From positions 806,001 through 870,000 of the forward strand of contig NZ_JAUZQD010000001.1 of NCBI RefSeq assembly GCF_030709675.1: a stretch of 64,000 nt of DNA, read 5' to 3'. This document shows positions 18,973 through 28,135 of this stretch, in pieces. The DNA comes from Symbioplanes lichenis. GTDB lineage: Bacteria; Actinomycetota; Actinomycetes; Mycobacteriales; Micromonosporaceae. The notes beneath the pieces were generated by a model. That model was not told the origin of the DNA, did not search any database, and worked only from the letters and a program-made list of their open reading frames with translations. The position numbers were made by a program, and so were the translations under genes. Each line of letters begins with the position of its first letter. The first letter of the stretch is position 1.

Positions 18973-21081
18973 TCAGAAGAGGTTGCTGAGGTCGTCGAAG
19001 AGTGAGGTGAGGGCCGAGCCCGGGTCGACGCCCGAGGTGTAGCTGTAGGCCACCAGCAGGGCGAGGATCGGCGCGGCGATCAGGACCAGGACGCTGAGCA
19101 CGATCTGGAAGGCGCGGAGGCCCCGGCCGGTCCGGCGCCGGGCGGACTGGGCGGGTGCCGCCGGTGGTGCGGAGCGGCGCGGCGCGGCGGAGGGCTGCCG
19201 GCCGCCGGCGAGTGGTCTGGTGCTTCCGGCTGCGGGAGAGACAAAGCCGGAGGACGAACGACCGGCGGATGAACGACCGGCGGCCGAACGACCGGCAGCG
19301 GAGTGGTCGGCGGACGACCGGCCCGCGGCACCGGGGGCGGGCGGCGAGCCGGCGGGTGGGGTGCCCGAGCGGAAGCGGCGCGGGACGACGGTGCCGGACC
19401 CGGCGGACGCGGACTGGCCGGGCGCGCCCGGATAGGGCGAGCCGGGCGACGGGCGGCCGAGGATCGCCGGGGACATGGGTGACGGCACGGTGGCGTCCGG
19501 GTCGGGGACCCAGTCGTGCTCCGCGTCCGGCCACGGGTCCACCGCCGGCGGCATGGCGCCACCGCCGTCGCCGTTGAGCAGGCTGCTCCGGGACTGCGGC
19601 ACGGTCTCCATGTCATCGACGGACGACCCCGAGGAAGACGGCGCCCCCGAAGAAGACGGCAGCCCCGAAGAAGACGGCGCCCCCGAAGAAGACGGCAGCC
19701 CCGAAGAAGACGGCGCCCCCGAAGAAGACGGCGCCCCCGAAGAAGACGGCAGCCCCGAGGAAGACGGCAGCCCCGAGGAAGAGGGCGGCCCCGAGGACGG
19801 CGGCGCCCCCAAGGAACGCCCCGCAGACCCCGCAGCGGTGGACGGAGGCGAGGACGACGGCGCGGCAGGCGCGACGGACGAAGCCGCGGCGGGCGAGACG
19901 GACGAGGGCGCGGCCGGAGACACGGGCGACGACGGGCGGGAGACGAGCGGGAAGCGCATCTCCGAGGTCGGCCCCGGCGCGGCGGGCTCGCTGGCCAGGA
20001 GGGCGGCGTCGGCCAGGATGCTGCCCTCGGCCACGACCAGCTCGGGCTGCTCGATGGCCACGGGCGGCTCGGCCAGGGCGCGGTGCAGGAGGGTCGCGAC
20101 CAGGGGGATGCGGCTGGCCCCGCCGACCAGGAAGACGCCGGCCAGCCGGCCCTCGGGCAGGTCGGCCCAGCGCAGCAGGTCGCTGGTGACCTGGACCGTC
20201 TGGTCGAGGATCGGGCGCGCCAGGCGCTCCAGCTCGTCGCGGGTGACGTGGAGCTCGGTGTCGAGGATCGGGATCATGACGTCGGCGCTCTGGGTGCGGG
20301 AGAGGCGCTCCTTGGCGATGCGCGCGTCGTCCCAGAGCTGGCGCTGGGCCCGGCGGTCCTCGAGGGTGGCCGGCTCGGTGAGACGCTGCCAGACCCCGGC
20401 GTCGAGGGCGGCGATGCCCTCGCCCAGATGCTCGACCAGGGCGGCGTCGATGTCGAGGCCGCCGAGATCGTCGCGGCCGTCGACGGCGAGGACCTCGAAG
20501 CCCTCCGCCGTACGCGCGACGACGCTGGCGTCGAACGTGCCGGCCCCGAAGTCGTGGACGACCACCACCGACCCGATCGGGACATCACGACCGAGCACGT
20601 CGGCGAAGTATGTGGCCGCCGCCACGGGCTCGGCGACCAGGCGGACCCGCTCCAGCCCGGCGCGTGCGGCCGCCTCGGCGAGCAGGCCCCGGCGGGTCGA
20701 GCCCCACGTGGCGGGGCAGGTGAGGGTGACGTCGGGGCGGACCGGGCCGACCGCGCGGTGCCACTCCTCGACCACGCGCACCAGGACCGCGGCGATGAGG
20801 TCGGCGACTTCCACCTCGCGGTCGCCGAGCAGGACGGTGCCGTCGTCGATGCGGCGCTTCGGGTTGGGCTCGAAGCGGGCGGGGTCGCGGCGGGCGCTGT
20901 GCACCGCGTCGCGGCCGACCGCGAGCATGCCGCTGGACTCGGCATAGACGGCCGAGGGCAGCAGCGGCGAACCGTCGACGAGGATCGGGCGGGCCCGGCC
21001 GTCCGGCCAGCGGGCCACCGCGACCGTGTTGGACGTGCCGAAGTCGACACCGAGCGCGTGCCGACCCTGGTCGATGGACAT
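18973..21081 (-). CDS. Membrane-anchored Hsp70-like ATPase
   Basis: The first 350 or so residues are an Hsp70/actin-type ATPase domain: phosphate 1 loop GVDFGTSNTVAV (10-21), LTCPATWGSTRR, VAEPVAAATYF, phosphate 2 loop HDFGAGTFDASVV and adenosine loop VFLVGGASRIPLV. No DnaK-type substrate-binding domain follows. Instead there is a long Ser/Pro/Ala-rich linker, including about ten SSSGLP or SSSGAP repeats, and one transmembrane helix (FQIVLSVLVLIAAPILALLV) near the C terminus. So the ATPase head would be tethered to the membrane. The ATG at 21081 is preferred over an upstream in-frame ATG lacking similarity. It follows an anchored Ser/Pro-rich protein gene after 60 bp on the same strand. Confidence 0.88.
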   Translation of the reverse strand: MSIDQGRHALGVDFGTSNTVAVARWPDGRARPILVDGSPLLPSAVYAESSGMLAVGRDAVHSARRDPARFEPNPKRRIDDGTVLLGDREVEVADLIAAVLVRVVEEWHRAVGPVRPDVTLTCPATWGSTRRGLLAEAAARAGLERVRLVAEPVAAATYFADVLGRDVPIGSVVVVHDFGAGTFDASVVARTAEGFEVLAVDGRDDLGGLDIDAALVEHLGEGIAALDAGVWQRLTEPATLEDRRAQRQLWDDARIAKERLSRTQSADVMIPILDTELHVTRDELERLARPILDQTVQVTSDLLRWADLPEGRLAGVFLVGGASRIPLVATLLHRALAEPPVAIEQPELVVAEGSILADAALLASEPAAPGPTSEMRFPLVSRPSSPVSPAAPSSVSPAAASSVAPAAPSSSPPSTAAGSAGRSLGAPPSSGPPSSSGLPSSSGLPSSSGAPSSSGAPSSSGLPSSSGAPSSSGLPSSSGAPSSSGSSVDDMETVPQSRSSLLNGDGGGAMPPAVDPWPDAEHDWVPDPDATVPSPMSPAILGRPSPGSPYPGAPGQSASAGSGTVVPRRFRSGTPPAGSPPAPGAAGRSSADHSAAGRSAAGRSSAGRSSSGFVSPAAGSTRPLAGGRQPSAAPRRSAPPAAPAQSARRRTGRGLRAFQIVLSVLVLIAAPILALLVAYSYTSGVDPGSALTSLFDDLSNLF
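19627..19800 (-). repeat. 18-bp in-frame repeat in the Hsp70-like linker
   Basis: About ten 18-bp units encode six-residue blocks, alternately SSSGAP and SSSGLP. Near-identity of the copies suggests recent expansion in a flexible linker. Confidence 0.87.
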
Positions 21082-21141
21082 GACCGCCAGTCTAGGGGGT
21101 CCGCCGTACGCGTTGATCACCGCACAAAGGCGGCACCGCGC

Positions 21142-21783
21142 TCAGACCGCCCGCCAGCGGAGGTGTCCGTCGCGCCCGCGGGAACACCGCAACTTCTCCC
21201 CCTCCGGGTCGAACCGGACAGCCCCCTCCCGCCGGCAACGCTGCCCCGCCGAAGGAGCCGGCGGCACGAAACCAGGCGAGAAGGAAGGCGCGAAGGGCGG
21301 TGGCGGCAGGAACACGGGCGTAGTGGGAGGGGGAACCACAACAGTCGGAGCCGACGAAACGGGAGCGGAAGTGGCCGGCGCCGACGAAACAACAGGCGAA
21401 GGAGCCCGAGAAGAAGGGGAAATGTCCGAATCGACACTCTGCGGCAACAGCCGCTCCGACCGCCGCACCGAAACGCCCGGCCCCTCGTCCCCGGCCGAAG
21501 ACGACGAGGACGAGGACGACGGCAGAGACGATGGCGAAGGCGACGGAGGCGCCGGACGGGACGGCAGAGCGACAGCGGGCGGATCAGCCAGCCGCCCGGC
21601 CGGCGAAGAGGAGGAACCGACCCCGAACGTCACCGCCGCGATGACGCCTCCGAGCACCGCCTGCCCGGCCAGCAGCCCCACGGCGACGGTCATGGTCCGG
21701 CGCCCCGACGTCGCGTTCCGCCCGGCTCCCGTCACAGAGGGAGACTTTATGGCAACGGATCGATGGGCGCGAGATCCTGACAT
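21142..21783 (-). CDS. Hypothetical anchored Ser/Pro-rich protein
   Basis: Not recognised. The 213-residue protein has a basic N terminus, one hydrophobic segment (MTVAVGLLAGQAVLGGVIAAV, about residues 31-50), a long Ser/Pro/Ala-rich stretch and a short conserved-looking C-terminal module with two cysteines (CRREGAVRFDPEGEKLRC) ending in HLRWR. This looks like a membrane anchor, extended stalk and small outer domain. It lies 60 bp upstream of the Hsp70-like gene on the same strand and 22 bp downstream of the enoyl-CoA hydratase, so shared transcription is likely. Confidence 0.6.
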   Translation of the reverse strand: MSGSRAHRSVAIKSPSVTGAGRNATSGRRTMTVAVGLLAGQAVLGGVIAAVTFGVGSSSSPAGRLADPPAVALPSRPAPPSPSPSSLPSSSSSSSSAGDEGPGVSVRRSERLLPQSVDSDISPSSRAPSPVVSSAPATSAPVSSAPTVVVPPPTTPVFLPPPPFAPSFSPGFVPPAPSAGQRCRREGAVRFDPEGEKLRCSRGRDGHLRWRAV

Positions 21784-21805
21784 GCCACATCGGGGCCGGG
21801 CCGTG

Positions 21806-22579
21806 TCATTTCCCGGTGAAGCCCGGCTTCCGCTTCTCCACGAACGCCGTCGTGCCCTCGATCCGGTCGTCCGTCGCGAACAGCCCCGCGAACAACTGGC
21901 TCTCCAGCGCCAGCCCCGACGCGAGGTCCACGCTCAGCCCGCCGTCGATCGCCTGCTTGGCCGCGCGCAGGGCGAGGGCCGGACCAGTGACGTAGGGGCG
22001 GACCAGCTCGGCCGCGGCCGCGTACACCTCGGCAGGCGGAACCACCCGGTCGGCGAGACCGATCGCCAGGGCCTCCGCGGCGTCGACCATGCGGCCCGAG
22101 AAGACCAGGTCCTTGGCCCGCGCGGGGCCGACGAGCCGGGCCAGCCGCTGCGTGCCGCCGGCGCCCGGGATGAGGCCGAGCTTGATCTCCGGCTGGCCGA
22201 GCTTCGCGTCGTCGGCCACCACGCGCCAGTCACAGGCGAGGGCGAGCTCACAGCCGCCGCCGAGGGCGTACCCGGTGATGGCCGCCACCACCGGCTTGGG
22301 GATCCGGGCGATCGCGTCGAACGCGCTGGACAGGGCGCCCGCCCGCACGGTCATCTCCTGGTAAGTCAGCCGCGTGAACTCAGTGATGTCGGCGCCCGCC
22401 GCGAAGACCTTCTCGCCGCCGAAGACGATGACCGCCCGTACGTCCGGATCGTCCGCGGCCTCGTGCGCGGCCCGCCGCAGCTCCTCCTGCACCTGGGTGT
22501 TCAGCGCGTTCATCGGGGGCCGCTCGAGGCGGATGGTGCCGATCCCGTCCTTGCTCTCCAGCCGCACGAACTCGCCCAT
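21806..22579 (-). CDS. Enoyl-CoA hydratase/isomerase family protein
   Basis: This 257-residue crotonase-fold protein would add water to 2-enoyl-CoA in fatty acid or amino acid breakdown. The oxyanion-hole region is AAITGYALGGGCELALACDW, and the second catalytic glutamate region is PEIKLGLIPGAGGTQRL, so both glutamates of true hydratases appear present. The N terminus MGEFVRLESKDGIGTIRLERP is standard. It is divergent from the DUF6232 gene, with an 87-bp shared promoter region. Substrate range is not deducible. Confidence 0.92.
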   Translation of the reverse strand: MGEFVRLESKDGIGTIRLERPPMNALNTQVQEELRRAAHEAADDPDVRAVIVFGGEKVFAAGADITEFTRLTYQEMTVRAGALSSAFDAIARIPKPVVAAITGYALGGGCELALACDWRVVADDAKLGQPEIKLGLIPGAGGTQRLARLVGPARAKDLVFSGRMVDAAEALAIGLADRVVPPAEVYAAAAELVRPYVTGPALALRAAKQAIDGGLSVDLASGLALESQLFAGLFATDDRIEGTTAFVEKRKPGFTGK

Positions 22580-22666
22580 CGGCGAAACCTCCCGGTCGCT
22601 CGGTCAACCCCGACAGACTAGGACGTGTACGCCCGGGGTAAGTAGCATGCGGACGGAGGGAGGACG

Positions 22667-23131
22667 ATGACCACGTACTACCGGGACCGGGACGTGCAGG
22701 TCACGTCGGCCGCCCTCCGCGTGCCGGGGCAGGAGTTCCGGCTGCACGAGCTGACCCGCGTCTGGCACAGCCGGGGCCGCCGCCAGTGGGGCACGGTCGC
22801 CGGCCGGGGCTTCCTCGGGCTGGCCATGGTCGCGCCGCTGGTGCTCGGGGCGCTCGCGCTGGCCGTGGCGCTCACCCTCGACCTCTCCGCCTCGGTCACC
22901 GTCGCCGTCGGCGGGGGCGGGGTGCTGCTCGGCCTGGCCGCGATCCCGCTCTCCGACGTGCTGCTCGAGCACGTCGACCGCTCGTACGACCGGGGCAGTC
23001 ACGACCTCGAGATCTGGGCCGACGTCCGGGGCACCCCGACGCTCCTGCTCCGCACGGCCAACCGGCAGCGCTTCGGCCAGATCTACCGCGCCCTGCACCG
23101 CGCCGTCGAGCAGGACTCCGTGCGCCGATGA
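22667..23131 (+). CDS. DUF6232-like membrane protein
   Basis: A 154-residue protein starting [19 protein letters not shown] and having two hydrophobic helices in the middle (about residues 45-90), flanked by hydrophilic ends. The layout matches a family of uncharacterised actinobacterial membrane proteins, DUF6232. A strong ribosome binding site (GGAGGGAGGA) precedes the ATG. It overlaps the next gene by ATGA. Confidence 0.7.
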   Translation: MTTYYRDRDVQVTSAALRVPGQEFRLHELTRVWHSRGRRQWGTVAGRGFLGLAMVAPLVLGALALAVALTLDLSASVTVAVGGGGVLLGLAAIPLSDVLLEHVDRSYDRGSHDLEIWADVRGTPTLLLRTANRQRFGQIYRALHRAVEQDSVRR

Positions 23132-23496
23132 GCCGCGACCGGGAAGCCCTCGTCATGGCGGCCGCGCTGACCACCACGGGTCTGCTGCACTTCGCGTCGC
23201 CGCGCCCCTTCGACCGCATCGTGCCCCGCTCGCTGCCCGGCAAGCCACGCACGTGGACCTATGTCAGCGGGGTGGCCGAGCTGGCCGTGGCCGCCGCAGT
23301 CGCTGTGCCCGCCACCCGGCGCCTCGGCGGGCTGGCCGCGGCGGGACTCTTCGCGGCGGTCTTCCCCGCGAACGTCAAGATGGCCGTCGACTGGCGGCAC
23401 CAGAGCGCCGGGCGCCGGGCGATCGCCTACGGCCGGCTGCCGATGCAGGTCCCGCTCGTCCTCTGGGCCCTGCGAGTCGCCCGATCAGCGACATAG
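23128..23496 (+). CDS. DoxX-like small membrane protein
   Basis: A 122-residue protein with about four hydrophobic helices. The pattern [18 protein letters not shown] near the N terminus, [13 protein letters not shown] in the middle and [11 protein letters not shown] near the end is typical of DoxX or DoxX-like proteins annotated as thiosulfate:quinone-related membrane subunits, most of unknown function. The ATG overlaps the stop of the previous gene, which is translational coupling. Confidence 0.72.
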   Translation: MSRDREALVMAAALTTTGLLHFASPRPFDRIVPRSLPGKPRTWTYVSGVAELAVAAAVAVPATRRLGGLAAAGLFAAVFPANVKMAVDWRHQSAGRRAIAYGRLPMQVPLVLWALRVARSAT

Positions 23497-23583
23497 AAAA
23501 GCGCCACAAAGAAAAGTCAGACGCGAGGCATTTTCCGCGACTTCGCCCGCGAAACAGGCCCGCTCGGCCACCATCAGAGCATC

Positions 23584-24126
23584 ATGAAGGCCACCAGGGT
23601 TGCCCCGACCGGCGTCGAGCGGACATTCGGCGAGGACGAGCTCATCGTCACCAAGACCGATCCGCGCGGTGTCATCACGTACGCGAACGAGGTCTTCCTC
23701 CGCATCTCGGCGCTCACCGAGGACGAGGCGATCGGGCAGCCGCACAGCCTGATCCGGCATCCCGACATGCCCCGGGCCGTGTTCAAGCTGCTGTGGGACA
23801 CCCTCAAGACCAGGCAGGAGCTTTTCGCGTACGTCGTGAATCTCGCCTCCGACGGCGCCCACTACTGGGTCCTGGCGCACGTCACTCCCTCGTTCGACCA
23901 GCACGGTCAGCTGGCCGGCTACCACTCGAGCCGGCGCAGGCCCGAACCGGCCGCCGTGCAGGCCGCCGCCGAGCTCTACGGCCGGCTGCGGGCCGAGGAG
24001 CGCCGCCACGACAGCTCGCCGGCCGCCCTCGACGCGGGCTGGGCGATGCTGCAGGAGACGCTTCGGGGGCGCGGCCGGACGTACGACGAGTTCGTGTGGG
24101 AGCTGACGAACGGAACCGCCGCATGA
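23584..24126 (+). CDS. PAS domain protein, Aer-like sensor half
   Basis: A 180-residue soluble protein. Residues 12-115 form one PAS domain: [27 protein letters not shown], then [17 protein letters not shown], the hallmark of Aer-type redox PAS domains that bind FAD. The remaining 65 residues are helical. There is no membrane segment and no signalling domain. The gene overlaps by four bases (ATGA) with a chemoreceptor signalling protein, suggesting that the two together make an aerotaxis-type receptor. Cofactor binding is inferred from family similarity. Confidence 0.85.
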   Translation: MKATRVAPTGVERTFGEDELIVTKTDPRGVITYANEVFLRISALTEDEAIGQPHSLIRHPDMPRAVFKLLWDTLKTRQELFAYVVNLASDGAHYWVLAHVTPSFDQHGQLAGYHSSRRRPEPAAVQAAAELYGRLRAEERRHDSSPAALDAGWAMLQETLRGRGRTYDEFVWELTNGTAA

Positions 24127-25052
24127 TCCGCCGGCAGTCCCCGGCCGGCGCCGGCCGGACCGCCACCGACGACGCCGTGCTGCGCCTGGTCGCGGAGGTC
24201 TGCGGCCAGGCCGCCGCCGGTGACTTCGAGTCGCGGCTGCCGTCCATCGGGGAGTCCGAGGAGGCGAAGGCCGCCCGGGCCGCCCTCAACCGCCTGCTCG
24301 ACGTGACCGACGCGTTCGTCCGGGAGTCCGGGGCGGCGCTCGGGGCGGCCGCCGAGGAACGCTTCCACCGCCGCTTCCTCACCCGCGGCATGCGGGGCGC
24401 CTTCCGCGACGCGGCCACGCGCATCTCGCAGTCGAGCGAGCAGATGGCGGCGTCGGCGGCGCGCGTCAACGAGGCCGCCCAGTCCCGGCTGCGGCTGGCC
24501 GACGAGCTGGAGTCCGCCGTGCTGACGGTCTCCGAGCAGGTCGCGACGGCGGCGACGGAGATGGGCGCGTCCGCGAACGGGCTGGCCGACTTCGCGCGGG
24601 AGGCGGTGGGCGACGCCGAGCGCGGCCTCGACACGGTGACCTCGCTGCGCAACGCGTCGGACCAGATCCGGCACGCCGTCGACCTGATCAACCAGGTGGC
24701 GTCGCAGACCCGGCTGCTCGCGCTCAACGCGACGATCGAGGCGGCGCGGGCGGGCGAGATGGGCAAGGGCTTCGCCGTGGTGGCGGGCGAGGTCAAGACG
24801 CTCGCCAACGAGACCAGCGCCTCCAGCGAGGAGATCATGGGCCAGGTCAGCACGGTGCAGTCCGCCGCCGCCGACGCCGTGACCGTCCTCGACGCCGTGA
24901 CCGGCAGCATCCGCGAGATGGCCAGCCTGGTCAACGGCATCGCCGCGGCCGTCGACGGCGGTCACGACTCCGGCACGGCGGGCCTCAGCAACCTCGCCGA
25001 GGTGTTGCGCGCCGAGGTCCACCGCTTCGTGTCCATGGCCCGCCAGGCCTGA
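24123..25052 (+). CDS. Soluble methyl-accepting chemotaxis protein signalling half
   Basis: 309 residues without a membrane helix or ligand domain. The N terminus has helical HAMP-like segments, followed by a coiled-coil MA domain. The hairpin tip that contacts CheA/CheW is clear: [20 protein letters not shown] and [17 protein letters not shown]. There is no C-terminal pentapeptide for CheR/CheB. It is coupled to the PAS gene by ATGA. No cheA, cheW or flagellar gene occurs in the window, so its signalling partners are elsewhere. The 3' end is repeated downstream of the stop. Confidence 0.9.
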   Translation: MIRRQSPAGAGRTATDDAVLRLVAEVCGQAAAGDFESRLPSIGESEEAKAARAALNRLLDVTDAFVRESGAALGAAAEERFHRRFLTRGMRGAFRDAATRISQSSEQMAASAARVNEAAQSRLRLADELESAVLTVSEQVATAATEMGASANGLADFAREAVGDAERGLDTVTSLRNASDQIRHAVDLINQVASQTRLLALNATIEAARAGEMGKGFAVVAGEVKTLANETSASSEEIMGQVSTVQSAAADAVTVLDAVTGSIREMASLVNGIAAAVDGGHDSGTAGLSNLAEVLRAEVHRFVSMARQA

Positions 25053-25097
25053 GCGAGATGGCCCGCCAGGGCTGAGCGAGATGGCCCGCCAGGCCGG
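25035..25097 (+). repeat. 23-bp tandem repeat of the chemoreceptor 3' end
   Basis: ATGGCCCGCCAGG begins at 25035, 25058 and 25081, exactly 23 bp apart. The first copy holds the last codons and stop; the second repeats them with one change, including its own TGA; the third is truncated. The near-perfect identity implies a recent event. Confidence 0.92.
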
Positions 25098-25105
25098 GAC
25101 CTGTC

Positions 25106-26005
25106 CTACCCGGCGCCGCGGGCGTAGACGGCGTCGATGTCGGCCCGGGCGGGCAGGGCGTTCGAGGCGCCCATCTTCGTGACGCAGGCGGCGCCGGCGG
25201 CATTGGCCCAGCGCACGGCCTCGATCAGGTCGCGCCCCTCGCCCCAGGCCACGGCCAGCGCACCGGTGAAGGCGTCGCCCGCGGCGGTCGTGTCGACCAC
25301 GTCGACCACGAACGGGGGCACCCGCTCGTCGCGGCCGTCGCGGTCCGCGTACCAGGATCCGCTCCCGCTCAGGGTGAGGACCACCCGCGGGACCAGCGCC
25401 AGCAGCGCGCCCATGTCGGGCTCGGCCCGGCCGGTGATCGTGGCGGCCTCGCTCTCGTTGACGACCAGCAGGTCGACGACCTCGAGCAGCTCCGCCGGCA
25501 GCTCGCGGGCGGGCGCGGCGTTGAGGATCGTCAGCGTGCCGCCGGCGCGGGCGGCCCGGGCGGCGGCGGTCACCGTCTCCAGCGGGATCTCCTGCTGGCA
25601 GAGGAGCACGTCGCTGTCGGCGATGACGGTCTCCTCGGCGGCGCTCAGGCCGGCGAAGGTGCTGTTGGCGCCGGGGCTGACCAGGATCGAGTTCTCGCCC
25701 CGGCGGTCGACCATGATCACGGCCACGCCGGACGAGCCGTAGCTGGTGCGGACGTTCTCGGTGTCCACACCCGACGCGTTGAGACGCGCCTTGATGGTCA
25801 CGCCGAAGGCGTCGGAGCCGATCGCGCCGAGGAAGGTGGTGTCGCCGCCGGCGCGGGCGGCCGCGATGGCCTGGTTGGCGCCCTTGCCGCCCGGGGTCAT
25901 CAGGAAGTCGTCGCCCAGCACGGTCTCGCCGGGCTGCGGCAGGCGCTCGGCCAGCCCGACGAGGTCCATGTTGGCGCTGCCGGCGACCACGATGCGCGGC
26001 GCCAT
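25106..26005 (-). CDS. rbsK: Ribokinase (PfkB family)
   Basis: Phosphorylates D-ribose to ribose-5-phosphate with ATP. The 299 residues start IVVAGSANMDLVGLAERLPQPGET, continue with the first PfkB signature (GGKGANQAIAAARAG), and end with the second signature DTTAAGDAFTGALAVAWGEG with the catalytic Asp. GSANMDLV and GGKGANQA are closer to ribokinase than to other PfkB sugar kinases. The ATG at 26005 fits the conserved N terminus. An ABC ATPase gene ends one base upstream at 26007, so they are co-transcribed, but no ribose transport genes are present. Confidence 0.92.
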   Translation of the reverse strand: MAPRIVVAGSANMDLVGLAERLPQPGETVLGDDFLMTPGGKGANQAIAAARAGGDTTFLGAIGSDAFGVTIKARLNASGVDTENVRTSYGSSGVAVIMVDRRGENSILVSPGANSTFAGLSAAEETVIADSDVLLCQQEIPLETVTAAARAARAGGTLTILNAAPARELPAELLEVVDLLVVNESEAATITGRAEPDMGALLALVPRVVLTLSGSGSWYADRDGRDERVPPFVVDVVDTTAAGDAFTGALAVAWGEGRDLIEAVRWANAAGAACVTKMGASNALPARADIDAVYARGAG

Positions 26006-26006
26006 C

Positions 26007-26831
26007 TCAGGCGGCCCGCGCGGTGTAACGGTCGCCGGTGCGCTGCACCACGAGCGGCAGGCCGAAGGTCTTGGACAGGTTGTCCGCGGTGAGCGTCTCG
26101 CCGAGCAGGCCGGCGGCGACGACCGAGCCCTCACGCAGCAGCAGCGCGTGGGTGAAGCCGGGCGGGATCTCCTCCACGTGATGGGTCACCAGCACCATGG
26201 CCGGGGCGTCCGGGTCCTCGGCCAGCTCGGTCAGGCGGGCCAGCAGGTCCTCGCGGCCGCCCAGGTCGAGGCCGGCGGTCGGCTCGTCGAGCAGCATCAG
26301 CTCGGGGTCGGTCATCAGCGCCCGGGCGATCTGGGTGCGCTTGCGCTCGCCCTCGCTCAGCGTGCCGAACTCGCGGTCGAGCAGGTGGCCCATGCCCAGC
26401 TGGCCGAGCAGCTGGCGGGCGCGGCCCTCGTCCTGCGGGTCGTAGCTCTCGCGCCAGCGGCCCACGACCGACCACGCGGCGGTGACGACGACGTCGAGCA
26501 CCTTCTCGTCGGGCGGCAGGCGGTCGGCGAGCCGGCCGGTCGTGATGCCCACCCGGGTGCGCAGCTCGTTGACGTCGGTCTTGCCCAGCCGCTCGCCCAG
26601 CACCCACGCGACGCCGCGGGTCGGGTGCAGCCGCGCCGACGCCAGGTTGAGCAGGGTCGTCTTGCCGGCCCCGTTGGGACCGAGGATCACCCACCGCTCG
26701 TCCAGCTCGACCTGCCAGCTCAGGTCGCGCACCAGATGGTTGCCGGCGCGGACGATGCTGACGCGGTCGAACGAGATGACGGTGTCTTCGTCAGGGGGCG
26801 TGACAGCTGCTTCGGGCACGCTCCCATCCAA
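26007..26831 (-). CDS. ABC transporter ATP-binding protein
   Basis: Soluble ATPase of 274 residues with Walker A GPNGAGKTT (51-59), signature LSEGERKRTQIARAL, Walker B LMLLDEPTAGLD and an H-loop VLVTHHVEEIPPG. This resembles the stand-alone YlmA/ModF-type ATPases found in actinobacteria. No permease is adjacent, so the transport partner, if any, is unknown. The start is uncertain: the frame begins with TTG at 26831 and a GTG lies at 26819. It overlaps neither neighbour but abuts rbsK. Confidence 0.88.
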   Translation of the reverse strand: MDGSVPEAAVTPPDEDTVISFDRVSIVRAGNHLVRDLSWQVELDERWVILGPNGAGKTTLLNLASARLHPTRGVAWVLGERLGKTDVNELRTRVGITTGRLADRLPPDEKVLDVVVTAAWSVVGRWRESYDPQDEGRARQLLGQLGMGHLLDREFGTLSEGERKRTQIARALMTDPELMLLDEPTAGLDLGGREDLLARLTELAEDPDAPAMVLVTHHVEEIPPGFTHALLLREGSVVAAGLLGETLTADNLSKTFGLPLVVQRTGDRYTARAA

Positions 26832-26910
26832 TCACGCAGCCGGCCGCGACCCGCACGCACGCCACCGCAGCCGGCCGGGAAAGAAGCAAGCCGCAGGGGG
26901 GATGGCGGCG

Positions 26911-28092
26911 TCAGCCCGTCGTCGAGCCGAACACCTCGTCGCGCACGGCGTCCAGGGCGGACAGCAGCGCCCCGTTCAGCACCGGCTCGGTCGCCATCTC
27001 GCTGATCACGACCTTCGGCGTCACGAGCGTGATCGACGCCACCTCGGCCTCGATCTTCTCCGCCAGCCGCGCGCCCCCGGCCTGCGACACCTCGCCGGCC
27101 AGCACCACGAGCGGCGGGTCGAGCACCACGCACGTGGCGCCCACCCCGAGCGCGAGCCGCCGGGCCAGCTCGTCCAGGTACGCCTCCCCCGCCTCGCCCG
27201 CCTCGACGGCGGCCCGCACGACGTCGGGCGACTCGGCGCCGCTGAAGCCGTACTCCTCGCCCAGGGTCTTGGCGGCGTCCGCCGCGACCAGGGTCTGGAA
27301 GGCGCCCTTGACCCCGCGCCCGGAGGCGTTGTGCGGCACCTCGGTGCCGGCCACGGGCAGATAGCCGATCTCGCCCGCCGCCCCGGTGGCGCCCTGGTGC
27401 AGCCGCCCGCCGATCACCGTGGCCAGGCCCACGCCGCGGTCGACCCAGATGAGCACGAAGTCGTCGACGTCCTTGCCCGCGCCGGCGTGCTGCTCGGCGA
27501 CCGCGGCCAGGTTGACGTCGTTGCCGAAGACGACCGGCGTGCTCAGGTCCTTGCGCAGCTCGGCGAGGAGCCCGCGGTGCCAGTGGGGCAGGTCGAAGGC
27601 GAAGGAGATCTCGTTGGTCTCGGGGTCGACGAGGCCAGGCGTGCCGATGACCACGCGCCGGACGGCGTCGAGGGTGGTCCCGGCGGCCGTCGCCGCCTCG
27701 ACCACGGCCGCGTGCACCGCCCGCACGGGATCCGCGCTGCCGCCCACGGTCGACTGCTCGCTGCGGCCCACGACGGCCCCGGTGATGTCGGCGCAGGCGG
27801 CGATCACGCGGTCGGGCAGGACCTCGACCCCGATCACGTACGCGCTGCCGGGCGTCACCGCATAGAGCTGCGCGTTGGGCCCGCGCCCGCCGGCCTGCTC
27901 GCCGACGCGCCGGACGAGACCCCGCTCCTCGAGCCGCTCGACCAGCTGGGAGGCGGTCACCTTGCTCAGGCCGGTCAGCTCGCCGAGCTGGGCCCGGGTC
28001 AGCGGCCCCCGGGAGAGGAGCAGCTCGAGCGCGGCCCGGTCGTTGAGCGCGCGCAACAGCCTGGGAGTACCCGGCAAGCGGGTCGCGGCCAT
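26911..28092 (-). CDS. ROK family transcriptional regulator lacking the zinc motif
   Basis: 393 residues: an N-terminal winged helix (LTRAQLGELTGLSKVTASQLVERLEERGLV, about 32-61) and a C-terminal ROK sugar-kinase-like domain (IGVEVLPDRV, GTPGLVDPET, GNDVNLAAVAEQ). Regulators of this NagC/XylR type normally carry a H-x(10)-CxCGxxGCxE zinc site after the GEIGH motif. Here that stretch is GEIGYLPVAGTEVPHNASG, with histidine and all cysteines lost. It is divergent from a GH3 hexosaminidase across 93 bp, so control of amino-sugar recycling is a reasonable guess. The ATG at 28092 is chosen by domain position. Confidence 0.9.
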   Translation of the reverse strand: MAATRLPGTPRLLRALNDRAALELLLSRGPLTRAQLGELTGLSKVTASQLVERLEERGLVRRVGEQAGGRGPNAQLYAVTPGSAYVIGVEVLPDRVIAACADITGAVVGRSEQSTVGGSADPVRAVHAAVVEAATAAGTTLDAVRRVVIGTPGLVDPETNEISFAFDLPHWHRGLLAELRKDLSTPVVFGNDVNLAAVAEQHAGAGKDVDDFVLIWVDRGVGLATVIGGRLHQGATGAAGEIGYLPVAGTEVPHNASGRGVKGAFQTLVAADAAKTLGEEYGFSGAESPDVVRAAVEAGEAGEAYLDELARRLALGVGATCVVLDPPLVVLAGEVSQAGGARLAEKIEAEVASITLVTPKVVISEMATEPVLNGALLSALDAVRDEVFGSTTG

Positions 28093-28120
28093 GTTTCCGT
28101 CCCCTATATTCAGCGGCGTC

Positions 28121-28135
28121 GTACGCGCAGCGTAT
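28121..28135. promoter_or_regulatory. Imperfect inverted repeat between ROK and GH3 genes
   Basis: GTACGC-GCA-GCGTAT pairs with one mismatch and lies centrally in the 93-bp divergent promoter region. It is a candidate operator for the ROK regulator, but not the AT-rich type usually described for NagC or Rok7B7, so this is weak. Confidence 0.25.
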
